Shown: one piece after another, positions 49,397 to 59,128 of the stretch
Layout of the letters: each line of letters starts with the position of its first letter
How positions within the stretch are numbered: position 1 is the stretch's first letter
Assembly: GCF_010727475.1 (NCBI RefSeq)
Contig: NZ_AP022567.1
Coordinates: 7,564,001 to 7,628,000, forward strand
Origin: Mycolicibacterium mageritense
Lineage (GTDB): Bacteria; Actinomycetota; Actinomycetes; Mycobacteriales; Mycobacteriaceae
Direction of reading: 5' to 3'
DNA length: 64,000 bases
Position numbers and translations under genes: made by a program
The notes under the pieces: model-generated
Told to the model about the DNA's origin: nothing
Seen by the model: the letters and a program-made list of their open reading frames with translations, nothing else
The model's database searches: none

Positions 49397-52258
49397 ATGG
49401 CCGATTCCAACGATGTCCCCGCGACCGCCAAGCGCTCGGGGATTGCTCGGTGGATCCGCCGCTACGCGATCCTGGTGATCATCGGCTGGATCGCGCTGAT
49501 CGGCGTGCTCAACGCCACCGTGCCGCAGCTCGAGGTCGTGGGCCAGATGCGTTCGGTGTCGATGAGCCCGTCCGATGCGCCGTCGGTCATTGCGATGAAG
49601 CGCGTCGGCAAGGTTTTCGACGAGTTCCACTCCGACAGCTCGGCGATGATCGTGCTGGAGGGCGACAAGCCACTCGGCGACGACGCGCACCTGTTCTACA
49701 ACGACATGGTCGACAAGCTCGAAGCCGACACCAAGCACGTCGAGCACGTCCAGGATTTCTGGGGCGATCCGCTCACCGAGGCCGGGGCGCAGAGCAATGA
49801 CGGCCAGGCCGCGTATGTACAGGTGTATCTCGCGGGCAACATGGGCGAGGCACTGGCCAACGAATCCGTTGAGTCGGTCCAGAACCTCGTCAAAGGGCTG
49901 AGCCCGCCGCCAGGCGTCAAAGTCTTCGTGACCGGCCCGACAGCGCTCGCCGCCGATCAGCAGATCGCGGGCGACCGCAGCGTGCAGATCATCGAGATGG
50001 TCACGTTCGCGGTCATCATCACGATGCTGCTGCTGGTGTACCGGTCGATCATCACCGTGATCATCGTGCTCGTCATGGTGGTCATGCAGCTCTCGGCGGC
50101 CCGCGGCGTGGTGGCATTCCTGGGTTACCACAACCTCATCGGGCTCTCGACGTTCGCGACGCAGCTGCTGGTCACCCTCGCGATAGCCGCGGCCACCGAT
50201 TACGCGATCTTCCTCATCGGCCGATACCAGGAGGCCCGCGGCAACGGCGAGGACCGAGAACAGGCGTACTACACGATGTTCGGCGGCACCGCGCATGTGG
50301 TGCTGGGTTCCGGCATGACGATCGCCGGTGCGACGTTCTGCCTGCACTTCACGCGACTGCCCTATTTCCAGTCGCTCGGCATCCCGATGGCCGTGGGCAT
50401 GGTGGTCGCGGTGTTCGCCGCGCTCACGCTCGGGCCGGCCCTGATCACCGTCGCGAGCCGGTTCGGCAAAGTGCTTGAGCCCAAACGCGCCATGCGGATC
50501 CGCGGTTGGCGCCGGCTCGGGGCGTTCGTGGTCCGCTGGCCCGGGCCCGTGCTGCTGTCGACCATCCTGCTGTCACTGGTCGGCTTGCTGACCCTGCCGG
50601 GCTACCGCACCAACTACAACGACCGCAACTATCTGCCTCCCGACCTGCCCGCCAACGCGGGCTACGCCGCCGCCGAACGGCACTTCTCCCCCGCCCGCAT
50701 GAATCCCGAGCTGCTGCTCATCGAAACCGACCACGACATCCGTAATTCGGCCGACTTCCTGGTGATCGACAAGATCGCCAAGGCCGTGTTCCGCGTGCCC
50801 GGCATCGGCAGCGTTCAGGCCATCACCCGGCCGCAGGGCGAGCCGCTGGAGTTCAGCACCATCCCGGCGCAGATGAGCATGGGCGGGGTCATGCAGACCA
50901 TGAACCGCAAGTACCTCACCGACCGCGCGGACGACATGCTGCTGCAGGCCGACGACATGCAGACCACCATCGACACGATGGACCGGATGATCGCGCTGAT
51001 GCAGGAGATGAGCTCGATCACGCACAGCATGGTCGGCAAGATGGACGTGATGGTGGCCGACGTCAAAGAACTGCGGGACCACATCTCCGATTTCGACGAC
51101 TTCCTGCGTCCGCTGCGCAACTACCTGTACTGGGAGCCGCACTGCTTCGACATCCCGGTGTGCCAGTCGATGCGGTCGGTGTTCGACGGGCTCGACGGTG
51201 TCGACACCATGACCGAGAGCATCGAGCAGCTGATGCCCGACATGCACCGGCTCGACGAGCTGATGCCGCAGATGGCGGCATTGATGGGTCCGCAGATCGA
51301 AACCATGCGGAGCATGAAGACGATGATGCTGACCATGTACCAGACCCAGAAGGGTCTGCAGGACCAGATGGCGGCGATGCAGGACGGCCAGACGGCCATG
51401 GGTGAGGCGTTCAACGATTCGAAGAACGACGACACGTTCTACCTGCCGCCCGAGATCTTCAACAACGCCGACTTCAAACGCGGCATGAAGAGCTTCATCT
51501 CGCCGGACGGAAAAGCCGTGCGGTTCATCATTTCCCACGATGGTGACCCGCTGACGCCCGAGGGCATCAAGCTGATCGACGGCATCAAACTGGCCGCCAA
51601 GGAGGCCATGAAGAACACCCCGTGGGAGGGCTCCAAGATCTACGTCGGCGGCACCGCGGCGGCCTTCAAGGACATGCAGGAAGGCAACAACTACGACCTG
51701 ATCATCGCCGGGATCTCGGCGCTGTCACTGATTTTCATCATCATGCTGATCATCACGCGCAGCCTGGTGGCCGCGGCCGTGATCGTCGGGACGGTGCTGG
51801 TGTCGCTCGGCACGTCGTTCGGGCTGTCGGTCCTGGTGTGGCAGCACCTGCTCGGCATCGAGTTGCACTTCATGGTGATGGCCATGGCGGTGATCGTGCT
51901 GCTCGCGGTGGGCGCGGACTACAACCTGCTGTTGGTCGCTCGACTCAAAGAGGAACTGCCGGCGGGCATCAACACCGGCATCATCCGGGCCATGGGCGGC
52001 AGCGGGTCGGTGGTGACCGCGGCCGGTCTGGTGTTCGCGTTCACCATGATGTCGATGGTGGTCAGTGAGATGACCGTGGTCGCCCAGGTGGGTTCGACGA
52101 TCGGCCTCGGCCTGCTGTTCGACACCCTGGTGATCCGGTCGTTCATGACGCCGTCGATCGCGGCGCTCATGGGCCGGTGGTTCTGGTGGCCACAGCTGGT
52201 TCGGACCCGGCCCGCGCGCGGTGTCGTCGCCCGCGCCTTGGAGCGGTCGCGCTCCTAG
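49397..52258 (+). CDS. MmpL-family RND transporter
   Basis: 953 residues with the MmpL plan: one helix (about 22-42), a periplasmic loop, five clustered helices (about 195-345), a central helix (390-410), a long Met-rich periplasmic loop with coiled-coil-like repeats (480-690, TMDRMIALMQEMSS and TIETMRSMKTMMLTMYQ), then five final helices (770-930). A D-Y pair typical of proton relay is seen as AAATDYAIFLIGRYQE and GADYNLLLVARL. No MmpS gene adjoins. Lipid or siderophore export is the family role; the substrate is unknown. Its stop overlaps the convergent TetR stop at a CTAG. Confidence 0.94.
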   Translation: MADSNDVPATAKRSGIARWIRRYAILVIIGWIALIGVLNATVPQLEVVGQMRSVSMSPSDAPSVIAMKRVGKVFDEFHSDSSAMIVLEGDKPLGDDAHLFYNDMVDKLEADTKHVEHVQDFWGDPLTEAGAQSNDGQAAYVQVYLAGNMGEALANESVESVQNLVKGLSPPPGVKVFVTGPTALAADQQIAGDRSVQIIEMVTFAVIITMLLLVYRSIITVIIVLVMVVMQLSAARGVVAFLGYHNLIGLSTFATQLLVTLAIAAATDYAIFLIGRYQEARGNGEDREQAYYTMFGGTAHVVLGSGMTIAGATFCLHFTRLPYFQSLGIPMAVGMVVAVFAALTLGPALITVASRFGKVLEPKRAMRIRGWRRLGAFVVRWPGPVLLSTILLSLVGLLTLPGYRTNYNDRNYLPPDLPANAGYAAAERHFSPARMNPELLLIETDHDIRNSADFLVIDKIAKAVFRVPGIGSVQAITRPQGEPLEFSTIPAQMSMGGVMQTMNRKYLTDRADDMLLQADDMQTTIDTMDRMIALMQEMSSITHSMVGKMDVMVADVKELRDHISDFDDFLRPLRNYLYWEPHCFDIPVCQSMRSVFDGLDGVDTMTESIEQLMPDMHRLDELMPQMAALMGPQIETMRSMKTMMLTMYQTQKGLQDQMAAMQDGQTAMGEAFNDSKNDDTFYLPPEIFNNADFKRGMKSFISPDGKAVRFIISHDGDPLTPEGIKLIDGIKLAAKEAMKNTPWEGSKIYVGGTAAAFKDMQEGNNYDLIIAGISALSLIFIIMLIITRSLVAAAVIVGTVLVSLGTSFGLSVLVWQHLLGIELHFMVMAMAVIVLLAVGADYNLLLVARLKEELPAGINTGIIRAMGGSGSVVTAAGLVFAFTMMSMVVSEMTVVAQVGSTIGLGLLFDTLVIRSFMTPSIAALMGRWFWWPQLVRTRPARGVVARALERSRS

Positions 52259-52827
52259 GCTCGTGAGGTTCTCACCACCGCGTCGATCAGGAGTTCGGCA
52301 GCCGCGTCGACGCGCGCCCGGTCCCGTGTGACCAGCACGTCCTGGCACAGCCCGCGCAGCCCCGACACGACCAGCGTCGCGCGCGCCCTCGCGTCGTCAG
52401 CGGAAAAGCCCACGGCTCCCAGTGATTCCGCGATCGGGTCGATCATGACCTCGACCGCGTCCCTGGCCGATGCCCCATAGGTCTCGGGATCGGTGACCGC
52501 CAGGCTGAGGACTTGCAGCAGTAGCCGCACGTTGCGGCGCTCACCCCCGCGAGTCAGTTCGCGCCACATCGTGTGTGCCGCGTCGGCGAACTGGTCCGGG
52601 GTGGTGACACTGCTGAACATCTCACCCAACTCGGGTCGGCTGGCGTCGAGGGCCTGCGCCAGCAATTCGGCGCGGTCGCCGAAGTAATACAGCAGCATGC
52701 GCTTGCTGGTGCCGAGCGCCTGCGCCATCGGCGCCAACGACATGTCGCCGATGCCGTGCTGTTCGAGATAGGCCACGACCGCCTTGAGCAACTCTTCTCG
52801 TTTGGCGGGATCTGCAGTGCGGGCCAC
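52255..52827 (-). CDS. TetR-family regulator
   Basis: 190 residues. Helix-turn-helix over about residues 9-52 (EELLKAVVAYLEQHGIGDMS, APMAQALGTSKRMLLYYFGD), C-terminal ligand domain after. GTG 52827 is preferred; the open frame upstream crosses the operator region and has no similarity. Divergent from the FAD monooxygenase, and only 8 bases from the first operator, so autoregulation is likely. Confidence 0.9.
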   Translation of the reverse strand: MARTADPAKREELLKAVVAYLEQHGIGDMSLAPMAQALGTSKRMLLYYFGDRAELLAQALDASRPELGEMFSSVTTPDQFADAAHTMWRELTRGGERRNVRLLLQVLSLAVTDPETYGASARDAVEVMIDPIAESLGAVGFSADDARARATLVVSGLRGLCQDVLVTRDRARVDAAAELLIDAVVRTSRA

Positions 52828-52830
52828 GCC

Positions 52831-52881
52831 TTGACCGTACCGATCGGTACGCTTATAGTCAAAATTGTATCGATCGGTACG
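52831..52881. promoter_or_regulatory. Promoter and twin operators for tetR / FAD monooxygenase
   Basis: Promoter TTGACC (52831-52836), 17-base spacer, TATAGT (52854-52859). The perfect 16-bp palindrome CGTACCGATCGGTACG (52836-52851) fills the spacer; a second near-copy, GTATCGATCGGTAC (52867-52880), follows exactly 30 bases later. Both share the arm ATCGGTACGCTTAT. TetR binding here should block both genes. Confidence 0.8.
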
Positions 52882-52908
52882 CTTATTGCGATGGAAGGAG
52901 AAGGATTC

Positions 52909-54081
52909 ATGACCGGTCTGCGGGTTGCCGTCGTCGGCGCCGGAATCGGCGGGTTGACCGCCGCCATCGCGCTGCGCGCCAACGGCATCGAAGCCACCGT
53001 CTACGAACAGGCCCACGAGCTCAAGGCGCTCGGCGCCGGAGTCGCCATCGCGACCAACGGTTCGCGGATCCTGACCCGGCTCGGCCTCGGGGACGCGGTC
53101 GCCGCGGTTGCCGGGCCGGTGACCCACTATCAGTTCCGTACTTGGCAGGCTCAGCCGATCGCCGGTGAACCGTCGACCCTGTCGTTCGGCGATCCGGCCA
53201 GGACGTGGTTCCTGCACCGCGGTGATTTCCAGAAGGTGCTTGCCGAGGCGCTGCCGGCCGACGCCCTGCAGTTGGGCCGCTCGTGCGTCGACGCCGTCGA
53301 GCACCGTGCCGGGGTTCGGGTCCAATTCGCCGACGGCACAACGACCGACACCGACCTCGTGGTCGGCGCCGACGGTATTCACTCCCGTCTGCAGGGCAAG
53401 GTGACCAGCCCCGCCGAACCCGTCAGCGAAGGAATCATGGCCTACCGTGGCCTGATCCCGGCCGAGCGGGTGAGCGCGACCATCGACATGCACGCCAGCT
53501 CGATGTGGCTGGGCCCGCGACAGAGCTTCCTGGCCTATCCCGTGTCGGCCGGCCGGCTGCTCAACATCGTCGCGTTCGTCCCCACCAACCTGACCGTTGC
53601 CGAATCCTGGACCGCGCCGGGCGATGTCGCCGAACTCGCGGCCGCCTATCGCGGCTGGGATCCGACGATTTCAGCGGTCATCGACGCGATGGATTCCACC
53701 TTCCGGTGGGGCATCTACGACCGCGAACCCTTGGATCGGTGGTCCACCGATCGAATCACGCTGCTCGGCGACAGCGCCCACGCCGTGACGCCGCACCTCG
53801 GTCAAGGCGCCAACCAGGCAATCGAAGACGCGATGACGCTCGCGGTGCTCCTGCGCGATGCGCGGCCCGCCGACCTCCCGGCCCGGCTGCGCCGCTACGA
53901 GCAGCTTCGCATGGGCCGCACCGGTCATGTCCGCAGCCAGGCCCGCGCCGCAGGGCGAATCTACCGGTCGACCGGGCTGACCCCGGTCGATCAGGCCGGG
54001 CAACTGCAGAGCATCCTCGACAGCGTCGCCATCAACACCCACGACGCCGAGCAGGTGGCCGAGACCGCGATCGCGGCCTGA
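52909..54081 (+). CDS. FAD-dependent aromatic-type monooxygenase
   Basis: 390 residues of the salicylate/hydroxybenzoate hydroxylase-like family: VAVVGAGIGGLTAAIALR (FAD motif, 5-22), the DG motif VGADGIHSRLQ and the second FAD motif LLGDSAHAVTPHLGQGANQAIED. It would hydroxylate an unknown, probably xenobiotic or aromatic, substrate with NAD(P)H and O2. ATG 52909 follows GGAGAAGG; an in-frame extension upstream lies over the operators. Controlled by the divergent TetR. Confidence 0.92.
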   Translation: MTGLRVAVVGAGIGGLTAAIALRANGIEATVYEQAHELKALGAGVAIATNGSRILTRLGLGDAVAAVAGPVTHYQFRTWQAQPIAGEPSTLSFGDPARTWFLHRGDFQKVLAEALPADALQLGRSCVDAVEHRAGVRVQFADGTTTDTDLVVGADGIHSRLQGKVTSPAEPVSEGIMAYRGLIPAERVSATIDMHASSMWLGPRQSFLAYPVSAGRLLNIVAFVPTNLTVAESWTAPGDVAELAAAYRGWDPTISAVIDAMDSTFRWGIYDREPLDRWSTDRITLLGDSAHAVTPHLGQGANQAIEDAMTLAVLLRDARPADLPARLRRYEQLRMGRTGHVRSQARAAGRIYRSTGLTPVDQAGQLQSILDSVAINTHDAEQVAETAIAA

Positions 54082-54084
54082 GCA

Positions 54085-54501
54085 TCAAGCCAATTCGAAC
54101 ACCGGGATCACCCGGTCGGTCCGCGTCTCGTACTCCGCGAAACCGGGGGCGCGCTGCGTGATCACCTCGTAGACCCGGTCGCGCTCGTCGCGTGGAAGTT
54201 CACGCGCAGTCACGGATCTGGGTGCGTCGGCACCGATCTCCACGGTGACCTCGGGATGCGCCCGAAGGTTGTAGGCCCAGGCCGGATCCCGGTCGCGACC
54301 CGCCGACGAGCCGACCACGTAGATCTTCCCGTCGATGTCGAAATACGCCACGGGATTGACGCGCTGCGCGCCGCTCTTGGCGCCCTTGGACGTGAGCAGC
54401 AGCAACGGGAAGCCTTCGAACTGGCCACCGACCTTGCCCCCGTTGGCCCGGAACTCCTCGATGTTGCGTTCGTTGAACTCGCGCTCGGCTCGATCAGTCA
54501 T
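54085..54501 (-). CDS. Ddn-like F420-dependent nitroreductase family protein
   Basis: 138 residues of the deazaflavin-dependent nitroreductase (DUF385) family: FEGFPLLLLTSKGAKSGAQRVNPVAYF, YVVGSSAGRDRDPAWAYNLRAHPEVTVEIG. Such proteins use reduced F420 to reduce quinones and nitro compounds. Ends 3 bases from the convergent monooxygenase stop. ATG 54501. Confidence 0.9.
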   Translation of the reverse strand: MTDRAEREFNERNIEEFRANGGKVGGQFEGFPLLLLTSKGAKSGAQRVNPVAYFDIDGKIYVVGSSAGRDRDPAWAYNLRAHPEVTVEIGADAPRSVTARELPRDERDRVYEVITQRAPGFAEYETRTDRVIPVFELA

Positions 54502-54576
54502 GGCTTCATGGTGCCCTTCGTAACCGTCACGGTGCACACTGGATCTTTGTCCGACCTGGACCAGGGGGAAAGTACG

Positions 54577-55137
54577 TTGGCTACAGATCGCGATTCCGCA
54601 CGCATGGTGCCCTCCGCACCCGCGGGGTACGAGTACGCGGGTGCTTGGATCCGATTGTTCGGCACGCTGATCGACAGCGTGATCGGGATCGTGCCGATAA
54701 TGCTCGTGCTCGGGCTGGTCGTCGTCGCCCACGGCGGTGGCGTTGACTATTTCGACTACCTGTCGGATCCAGGCAGATCCGGGTGGGTGACCGGCGTCTT
54801 CGTGTACCTGCTCACGAGCGGTGTGATGATTGCGTGGCTCGCACTGTGGCAGGCCAAGGCCGGAGCATCACCCGGCATGATGTTGCTGAGGCTTCGGGTG
54901 CGCGCATCCGATGCGCTTGGTCCGCCCTCCATAGCCTCCGCAGCCATCCGCAACCTCATCACGGTCATGGCCGTCATGAATTCGGTCACCGGGCAAGAGT
55001 GGGTCGACAACCTGCTGAGCCTCGTCGGGCTGGTCGCCTACGCCGCCATCGGTATCTCCATCGCGAAAAGCCCCACTCACCAAGGCTTTCACGATCGACT
55101 CGCCGGCGGCACCTACGTCTTGCGCCGTGTCCACTGA
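54577..55137 (+). CDS. RDD-family membrane protein
   Basis: 186 residues with an RDD pattern: GAWIRLFGTLIDSVIGIVPI, a second helix GWVTGVFVYLLTSGVMI, ASPGMMLLRLRVRAS and HQGFHDRLAGGTYVL. Three to four membrane spans. Start is TTG 54577 behind AGGGGGAA. Function of the family is uncertain (transport or stress tolerance). Confidence 0.8.
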   Translation: MATDRDSARMVPSAPAGYEYAGAWIRLFGTLIDSVIGIVPIMLVLGLVVVAHGGGVDYFDYLSDPGRSGWVTGVFVYLLTSGVMIAWLALWQAKAGASPGMMLLRLRVRASDALGPPSIASAAIRNLITVMAVMNSVTGQEWVDNLLSLVGLVAYAAIGISIAKSPTHQGFHDRLAGGTYVLRRVH

Positions 55138-55166
55138 CAGACCGAGCGGTTACCCGGAACGACGGG

Positions 55167-55307
55167 CTACCGGTCGAGGAGCGCCGCTTCCTCGGGTGTC
55201 ACCAGGCGCTCCTCGTTCTCCGGATAACGCCGGCTCTTGATGGGGCGGCGGATCAGCAGAAGGGCGATCCGCGCGGTTCGCGTGTCGAACGTCCGGCTCA
55301 TGTTCAC
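55167..55307 (-). CDS. Small hypothetical protein (46 residues)
   Basis: Basic helix-like sequence ARIALLLIRRPIKSRRYPEN ending LVTPEEAALLDR. GTG 55307 follows GGAG with good spacing (ATG 55301 is an alternative). No family recognised. It is downstream of, and on the same strand as, the small exported protein. Confidence 0.45.
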   Translation of the reverse strand: MNMSRTFDTRTARIALLLIRRPIKSRRYPENEERLVTPEEAALLDR

Positions 55308-55369
55308 GGTTGTCACTCCATTCTTCTGATCGTCCGATGTCGGATACACGACGCCCGAGGGCGCCAAGT

Positions 55370-55672
55370 TCACGGCAACCCGGGAAGCATCGGGTAGGGG
55401 TCTGTGACGGTGGGGGCACTGTTGGTCGCCGGCAGCCCCGTCTGCGCGCCGTGGCCTCCGGTCAGCAATGACAGGAGAGACGCGTAGTCGTTGATGGCAT
55501 TGATCAAGGCTCCGGGGTCGAACGGCACTGCGGGCGCCGGGTCGTCAGCGGCGAGCGGTGCGCGAGGCGCGCCCGCGGCCAGTCCGGTGCCCAGCGTCAG
55601 AACCGCCACCGCGCCTGCGACACCCAGCGCGGTGTACCCGACCATCCGGCCGATGGTGGCGTATGCGGACAT
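55370..55672 (-). CDS. Small exported hypothetical protein
   Basis: 100 residues. An N-terminal hydrophobic segment (about 11-34) that ends near GAPRAP looks like a Sec signal or anchor; the rest is Pro/Ala-rich with FDPGALINAINDYASLLSLLT. No known domain. Typical of small mycobacterial secreted proteins of unknown function. Confidence 0.55.
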   Translation of the reverse strand: MSAYATIGRMVGYTALGVAGAVAVLTLGTGLAAGAPRAPLAADDPAPAVPFDPGALINAINDYASLLSLLTGGHGAQTGLPATNSAPTVTDPYPMLPGLP

Positions 55673-55972
55673 GTCGTTGCTCCCCGATCTGACATAGGGC
55701 GCCTGAATGCACCCAAATCACTCTGGAAACACTGGACCACTACTGTCACATTTGGAACACGACTCTGTCACAACTCGCTCCCTATGGCGTGGCTGAGTCC
55801 ATTCCAGCAGGCGGCTGTGAGAGGCTGCCGCGCTTCGGATCTGGGCGTCCCGGCCCGCGATGCAGGAGCCGCCGCTTGTTGCGCAGGGAAACAGCACCCG
55901 TTGCTCGCGTCAATTTCGCCCGGAATTTGCTGATCACGTTGGTACGGTGCGGCCAGACGAACGGGGACGCTC
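55673..55972. other. 300-base divergent intergenic region
   Basis: Lies between the exported protein and the lipoprotein. CTGTCACA occurs twice about 30 bases apart (55745-55785 area), which could be regulator half-sites. No gene or RNA was recognised. Confidence 0.4.
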
Positions 55973-56458
55973 ATGATGCACCACTCCAAGACCTTCCTCT
56001 TTGCCGCGATGGCGATCAGCCTGGCCGCGTCGGGCTGCAGTTCGACCACCGACACGGCGAGCGCGACGACCACCACAGCCGCACCGGCGTCGTCGTCGAC
56101 CGCACCGGCGAGCCCTGACGCCTTGGTGACACTGCTGCCTGCGCCGGCCGACACCCAGCAGACCAACGGCCCCGACACCATTCCCGACGGCGGCATCCAC
56201 ATGCACTATCAGATCACCGGATCACCGAACGACGTGATGGCCGCGTACAAGTCCGCTCTCGAAGGCAAGGGTTGGGCGGTCACCACCATCGTCACGTCGG
56301 GTGGCGGCAGCGGAGGCGGCGGTGCGACATACACCGGCACCCACGGCAGCGCGTACGGCGTGTTCGACGGCGGCGGGTATCAGGACACCACCTACATCGA
56401 CGTGTGCACGTGGGCCGCGAAGCCGGCCAACCCCAACTGCACGCGCGGGGATCGCTGA
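55973..56458 (+). CDS. Lipoprotein of unknown function
   Basis: 161 residues. Signal peptide and lipobox ASGC with Cys23, a Ser/Thr/Ala-rich linker, then a compact domain with HYQITGSPNDVMAAYKSALEGKGW and a Gly-rich loop, like mycobacterial proteins of the SRPBCC-unrelated lpp type. Two ATGs are in tandem at 55973 and 55976 after GGGGAC. Confidence 0.82.
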   Translation: MMHHSKTFLFAAMAISLAASGCSSTTDTASATTTTAAPASSSTAPASPDALVTLLPAPADTQQTNGPDTIPDGGIHMHYQITGSPNDVMAAYKSALEGKGWAVTTIVTSGGGSGGGGATYTGTHGSAYGVFDGGGYQDTTYIDVCTWAAKPANPNCTRGDR

Positions 56459-56652
56459 CGGCGCGCCGCCGGACGGTTTGCGACAGGTCCGCGAATATTA
56501 TTGCCGCAAACGGGTATTCGCCTGACGACCCGACGCTGCAACCGTCGGGCGGCACGCCGGCCGTCAGCCTGGCAGTGCCGAGATGGCAACGCGCCCAACG
56601 TGTCGCGGGCGATCTGCGCACGGTGAGATCGGCCAGGCCCTACTCTTGATGC

Positions 56653-59112
56653 ATGTCCGATCCGCGCCCGCGGTCCAGGGCTACGGTTGCCAAGCTGGCC
56701 ATGCACTGTGTGCTGGCCGGTTTGCTTGTGGCAGTGTTGCTTTTTCCCGCGGTCGGCGGCGCCGGGATGTTGACGGGGCGGCTGTCCGACACGGTGGCCC
56801 AGGACTCCGCGCAAGTCCTGGGCGGCGAGGCGCCGCTCGTCACGACGATGGTCGATGCCTCGGGCACGCCCATCGCGTGGCTGTACGAGCAGCGCCGCTG
56901 GGTCGTGCCCAGCGATCGGATCGCCAACACCATGAAGCTCGCGATCGTCTCGATCGAGGACAAACGCTTCACCGAACACAACGGAGTGGACCTACAGGGG
57001 ACACTCAACGGGCTTTTCGGCTATCTGCGGGGTATCGACAACGTACGCGGGGGGTCGACCCTCGAGCAGCAGTACGTCAAGAACTACAACCTTCTGGTCA
57101 AGGCGAAGACCGACGCGGAGCGTCGGGCCGCGGTCGAGGTCTCCCCCGCCCGCAAGCTCCGCGAGATCCGGATAGCCCTGGCCCTGGACAAGGCACTGCC
57201 CAAAGAGGAGATCTTGACCCGGTACCTGAACCTGGTGTCGTTCGGCAACGGCGCCTACGGAGTTCAGGACGCCGCGCGCACCTACTTCGGCGTCGATGCC
57301 GCAGACCTCACCTGGCCGCAGGCCGCCCTGTTGGCCGGCCTGGTCCGGTCCACCAGCGCACTCGACCCGTACACCAACCCGGACGGCGCGCTTGCCCGAC
57401 GCAACATCGTCCTCGACACCCTGATCGACTACCTGCCCGACCTGGCCGACGAACTGACCGCCGCCAAGGCCACTCCGCTGGGCGTGCTCCCGGCGGCCGA
57501 CCCGCTGCCGCAGGGCTGCATCGCCGCCGGTGACCGCGCGTTCTTCTGCGAGTACGTCCTGCAATACCTGGCGCGTGCGGGGCTGACCATCGAAGACGTC
57601 GCGCGTAACGGTTACCTGATCCGCACCACACTCGACCCGAAGGTGCAGGACAGCGTCAAGTCCGCGATCGACAAGCGAGCGGACCCTGGCGCCGCCGGGG
57701 TCGCAAGCGTGATGAGTGTGATCGCACCGGGCAAGGACGCACACCGGGTGCTGGCAATGGCCGACAGCCGCGTCTACGGACTCGACCTCGATGCCAACCA
57801 GACCGTGCGCCCCCAACCCTTCTCCCTCGTCGGCGACGGCGCAGGCTCGATATTCAAGATCTTCACGACCGCCGCCGCGCTCGACATGGGGATGGGGATC
57901 AGCACCCGACTCGATGTGCCATCGACATTTCTGGGCAAGGGCCTCGGCAGCAGCGACACACCGGGATGCCCGAAGGAGACCTGGTGTGTGAAGAACGCGA
58001 GGCCCTACAGCAGTCCGTTGAGTGTCACCGATGCGTTGGCCCAGTCCCCCAACACCGCGTTCGCCAAACTGATCTCACAGATCGGGGTGTCGAACGCGGT
58101 GGACATGGCGGTCCGGCTGGGCCTGAGATCCTATGCCGAACCGGGCAGCGCAGTCGCCTACAGCTCCGAGCCCAACGAGAGCATCGCCGATTACGTCAAG
58201 CGGCAGAACATCGGATCCTTCACACTCGGCCCGCTCGAGCTCAACCCGCTCGAGCTGTCGAACGTGGGCGCCACCCTGGCCTCCGGCGGCACGTGGTGCC
58301 CACCGAGCCCGATCGACAAGATCTTCGACCGCAACGGCCGTGAGGTGAACGTGGAATCCGCCCCGTGCGAACAGGCCGTGCCCGAAGGCCTCGCCAACAC
58401 GTTGGCCAATGCGCTCAGCAAGGACCACACGAACGGAACCGCCGCCGGCGCAGCCAGTTCGGTGGGCTGGACGCTGCCGATGTCGGGTAAGACCGGCACC
58501 ACCGAATCCCACCGGTCATCGGCTTTCCTCGGCTTCACCAACCGATACGCCGCGGCCAACTACATCTTCGACGATTCCCCGAACCCGTCGGGGCTGTGCT
58601 CGTACCCGCTGCGCAAGTGCGGTGACGGCGACCTGTTCGGCGGTACCGAGCCAGCCCTGACCTGGTATGCGGCGATGAAACCGCTGGCCGACGCCTTCGG
58701 TCCCGTGGCCCTGCCGCCGACCGACCCACGCTATGTCGACGGCGGCCCGGGCGGCCAGGTACCCGTCGTGACCGGCATGAAATTCGACGAAGCGCGTAAA
58801 CGCCTGCAGGACGCCGGTTTCCGAGTCGCCGACAAGCCGACGCCGGTGAACAGCGAAGCCACCAAGGGCTCGATCGTCGGGACCACCCCGAGCGGAAAGA
58901 CCATCCCCGGCTCGATCATCACGATCAACACAAGCACCGGCTACGTCCCACCGCCGGTCTACATTCCACCGCCGTCGGCCCCGCCGCCCCCGCCAGGCGA
59001 GCTGCAGCCGCCGCCACCGCCCAACGTCATCATGATCCCCGGGCTGCCGCCGATCACCATCGGACCGCCGCCACCGCCTCCGCCACCGCCACCGGGCGAG
59101 CCCGGGTTCTGA
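56653..59112 (+). CDS. Bifunctional class A penicillin-binding protein with PASTA and Pro-rich tail
   Basis: 819 residues: short cytoplasmic part, one membrane helix (about 13-40), glycosyltransferase 51 domain (catalytic Glu102 in IEDKRFTEHNGVD; GGSTLEQQYVKN), transpeptidase domain (active Ser399 in SIFK, KTG at 613-615), one PASTA domain (about 695-760) and a Pro-rich end. It polymerises and cross-links peptidoglycan outside the membrane. The SIFK context replaces the common STFK. It resembles PonA2/PonA3 of M. smegmatis; I cannot tell which. Confidence 0.9.
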   Translation: MSDPRPRSRATVAKLAMHCVLAGLLVAVLLFPAVGGAGMLTGRLSDTVAQDSAQVLGGEAPLVTTMVDASGTPIAWLYEQRRWVVPSDRIANTMKLAIVSIEDKRFTEHNGVDLQGTLNGLFGYLRGIDNVRGGSTLEQQYVKNYNLLVKAKTDAERRAAVEVSPARKLREIRIALALDKALPKEEILTRYLNLVSFGNGAYGVQDAARTYFGVDAADLTWPQAALLAGLVRSTSALDPYTNPDGALARRNIVLDTLIDYLPDLADELTAAKATPLGVLPAADPLPQGCIAAGDRAFFCEYVLQYLARAGLTIEDVARNGYLIRTTLDPKVQDSVKSAIDKRADPGAAGVASVMSVIAPGKDAHRVLAMADSRVYGLDLDANQTVRPQPFSLVGDGAGSIFKIFTTAAALDMGMGISTRLDVPSTFLGKGLGSSDTPGCPKETWCVKNARPYSSPLSVTDALAQSPNTAFAKLISQIGVSNAVDMAVRLGLRSYAEPGSAVAYSSEPNESIADYVKRQNIGSFTLGPLELNPLELSNVGATLASGGTWCPPSPIDKIFDRNGREVNVESAPCEQAVPEGLANTLANALSKDHTNGTAAGAASSVGWTLPMSGKTGTTESHRSSAFLGFTNRYAAANYIFDDSPNPSGLCSYPLRKCGDGDLFGGTEPALTWYAAMKPLADAFGPVALPPTDPRYVDGGPGGQVPVVTGMKFDEARKRLQDAGFRVADKPTPVNSEATKGSIVGTTPSGKTIPGSIITINTSTGYVPPPVYIPPPSAPPPPPGELQPPPPPNVIMIPGLPPITIGPPPPPPPPPPGEPGF

Positions 59113-59128
59113 CCGCGGCCGGTCCCGG

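Noticed and set aside
45583..49431. A 1282-codon open frame on the minus strand
   Set aside because: It runs antisense to bacA, the amidase and the SDR; its translation is Arg/Gly/His/Val-biased with no domain. It is a codon-bias shadow in high-GC DNA.
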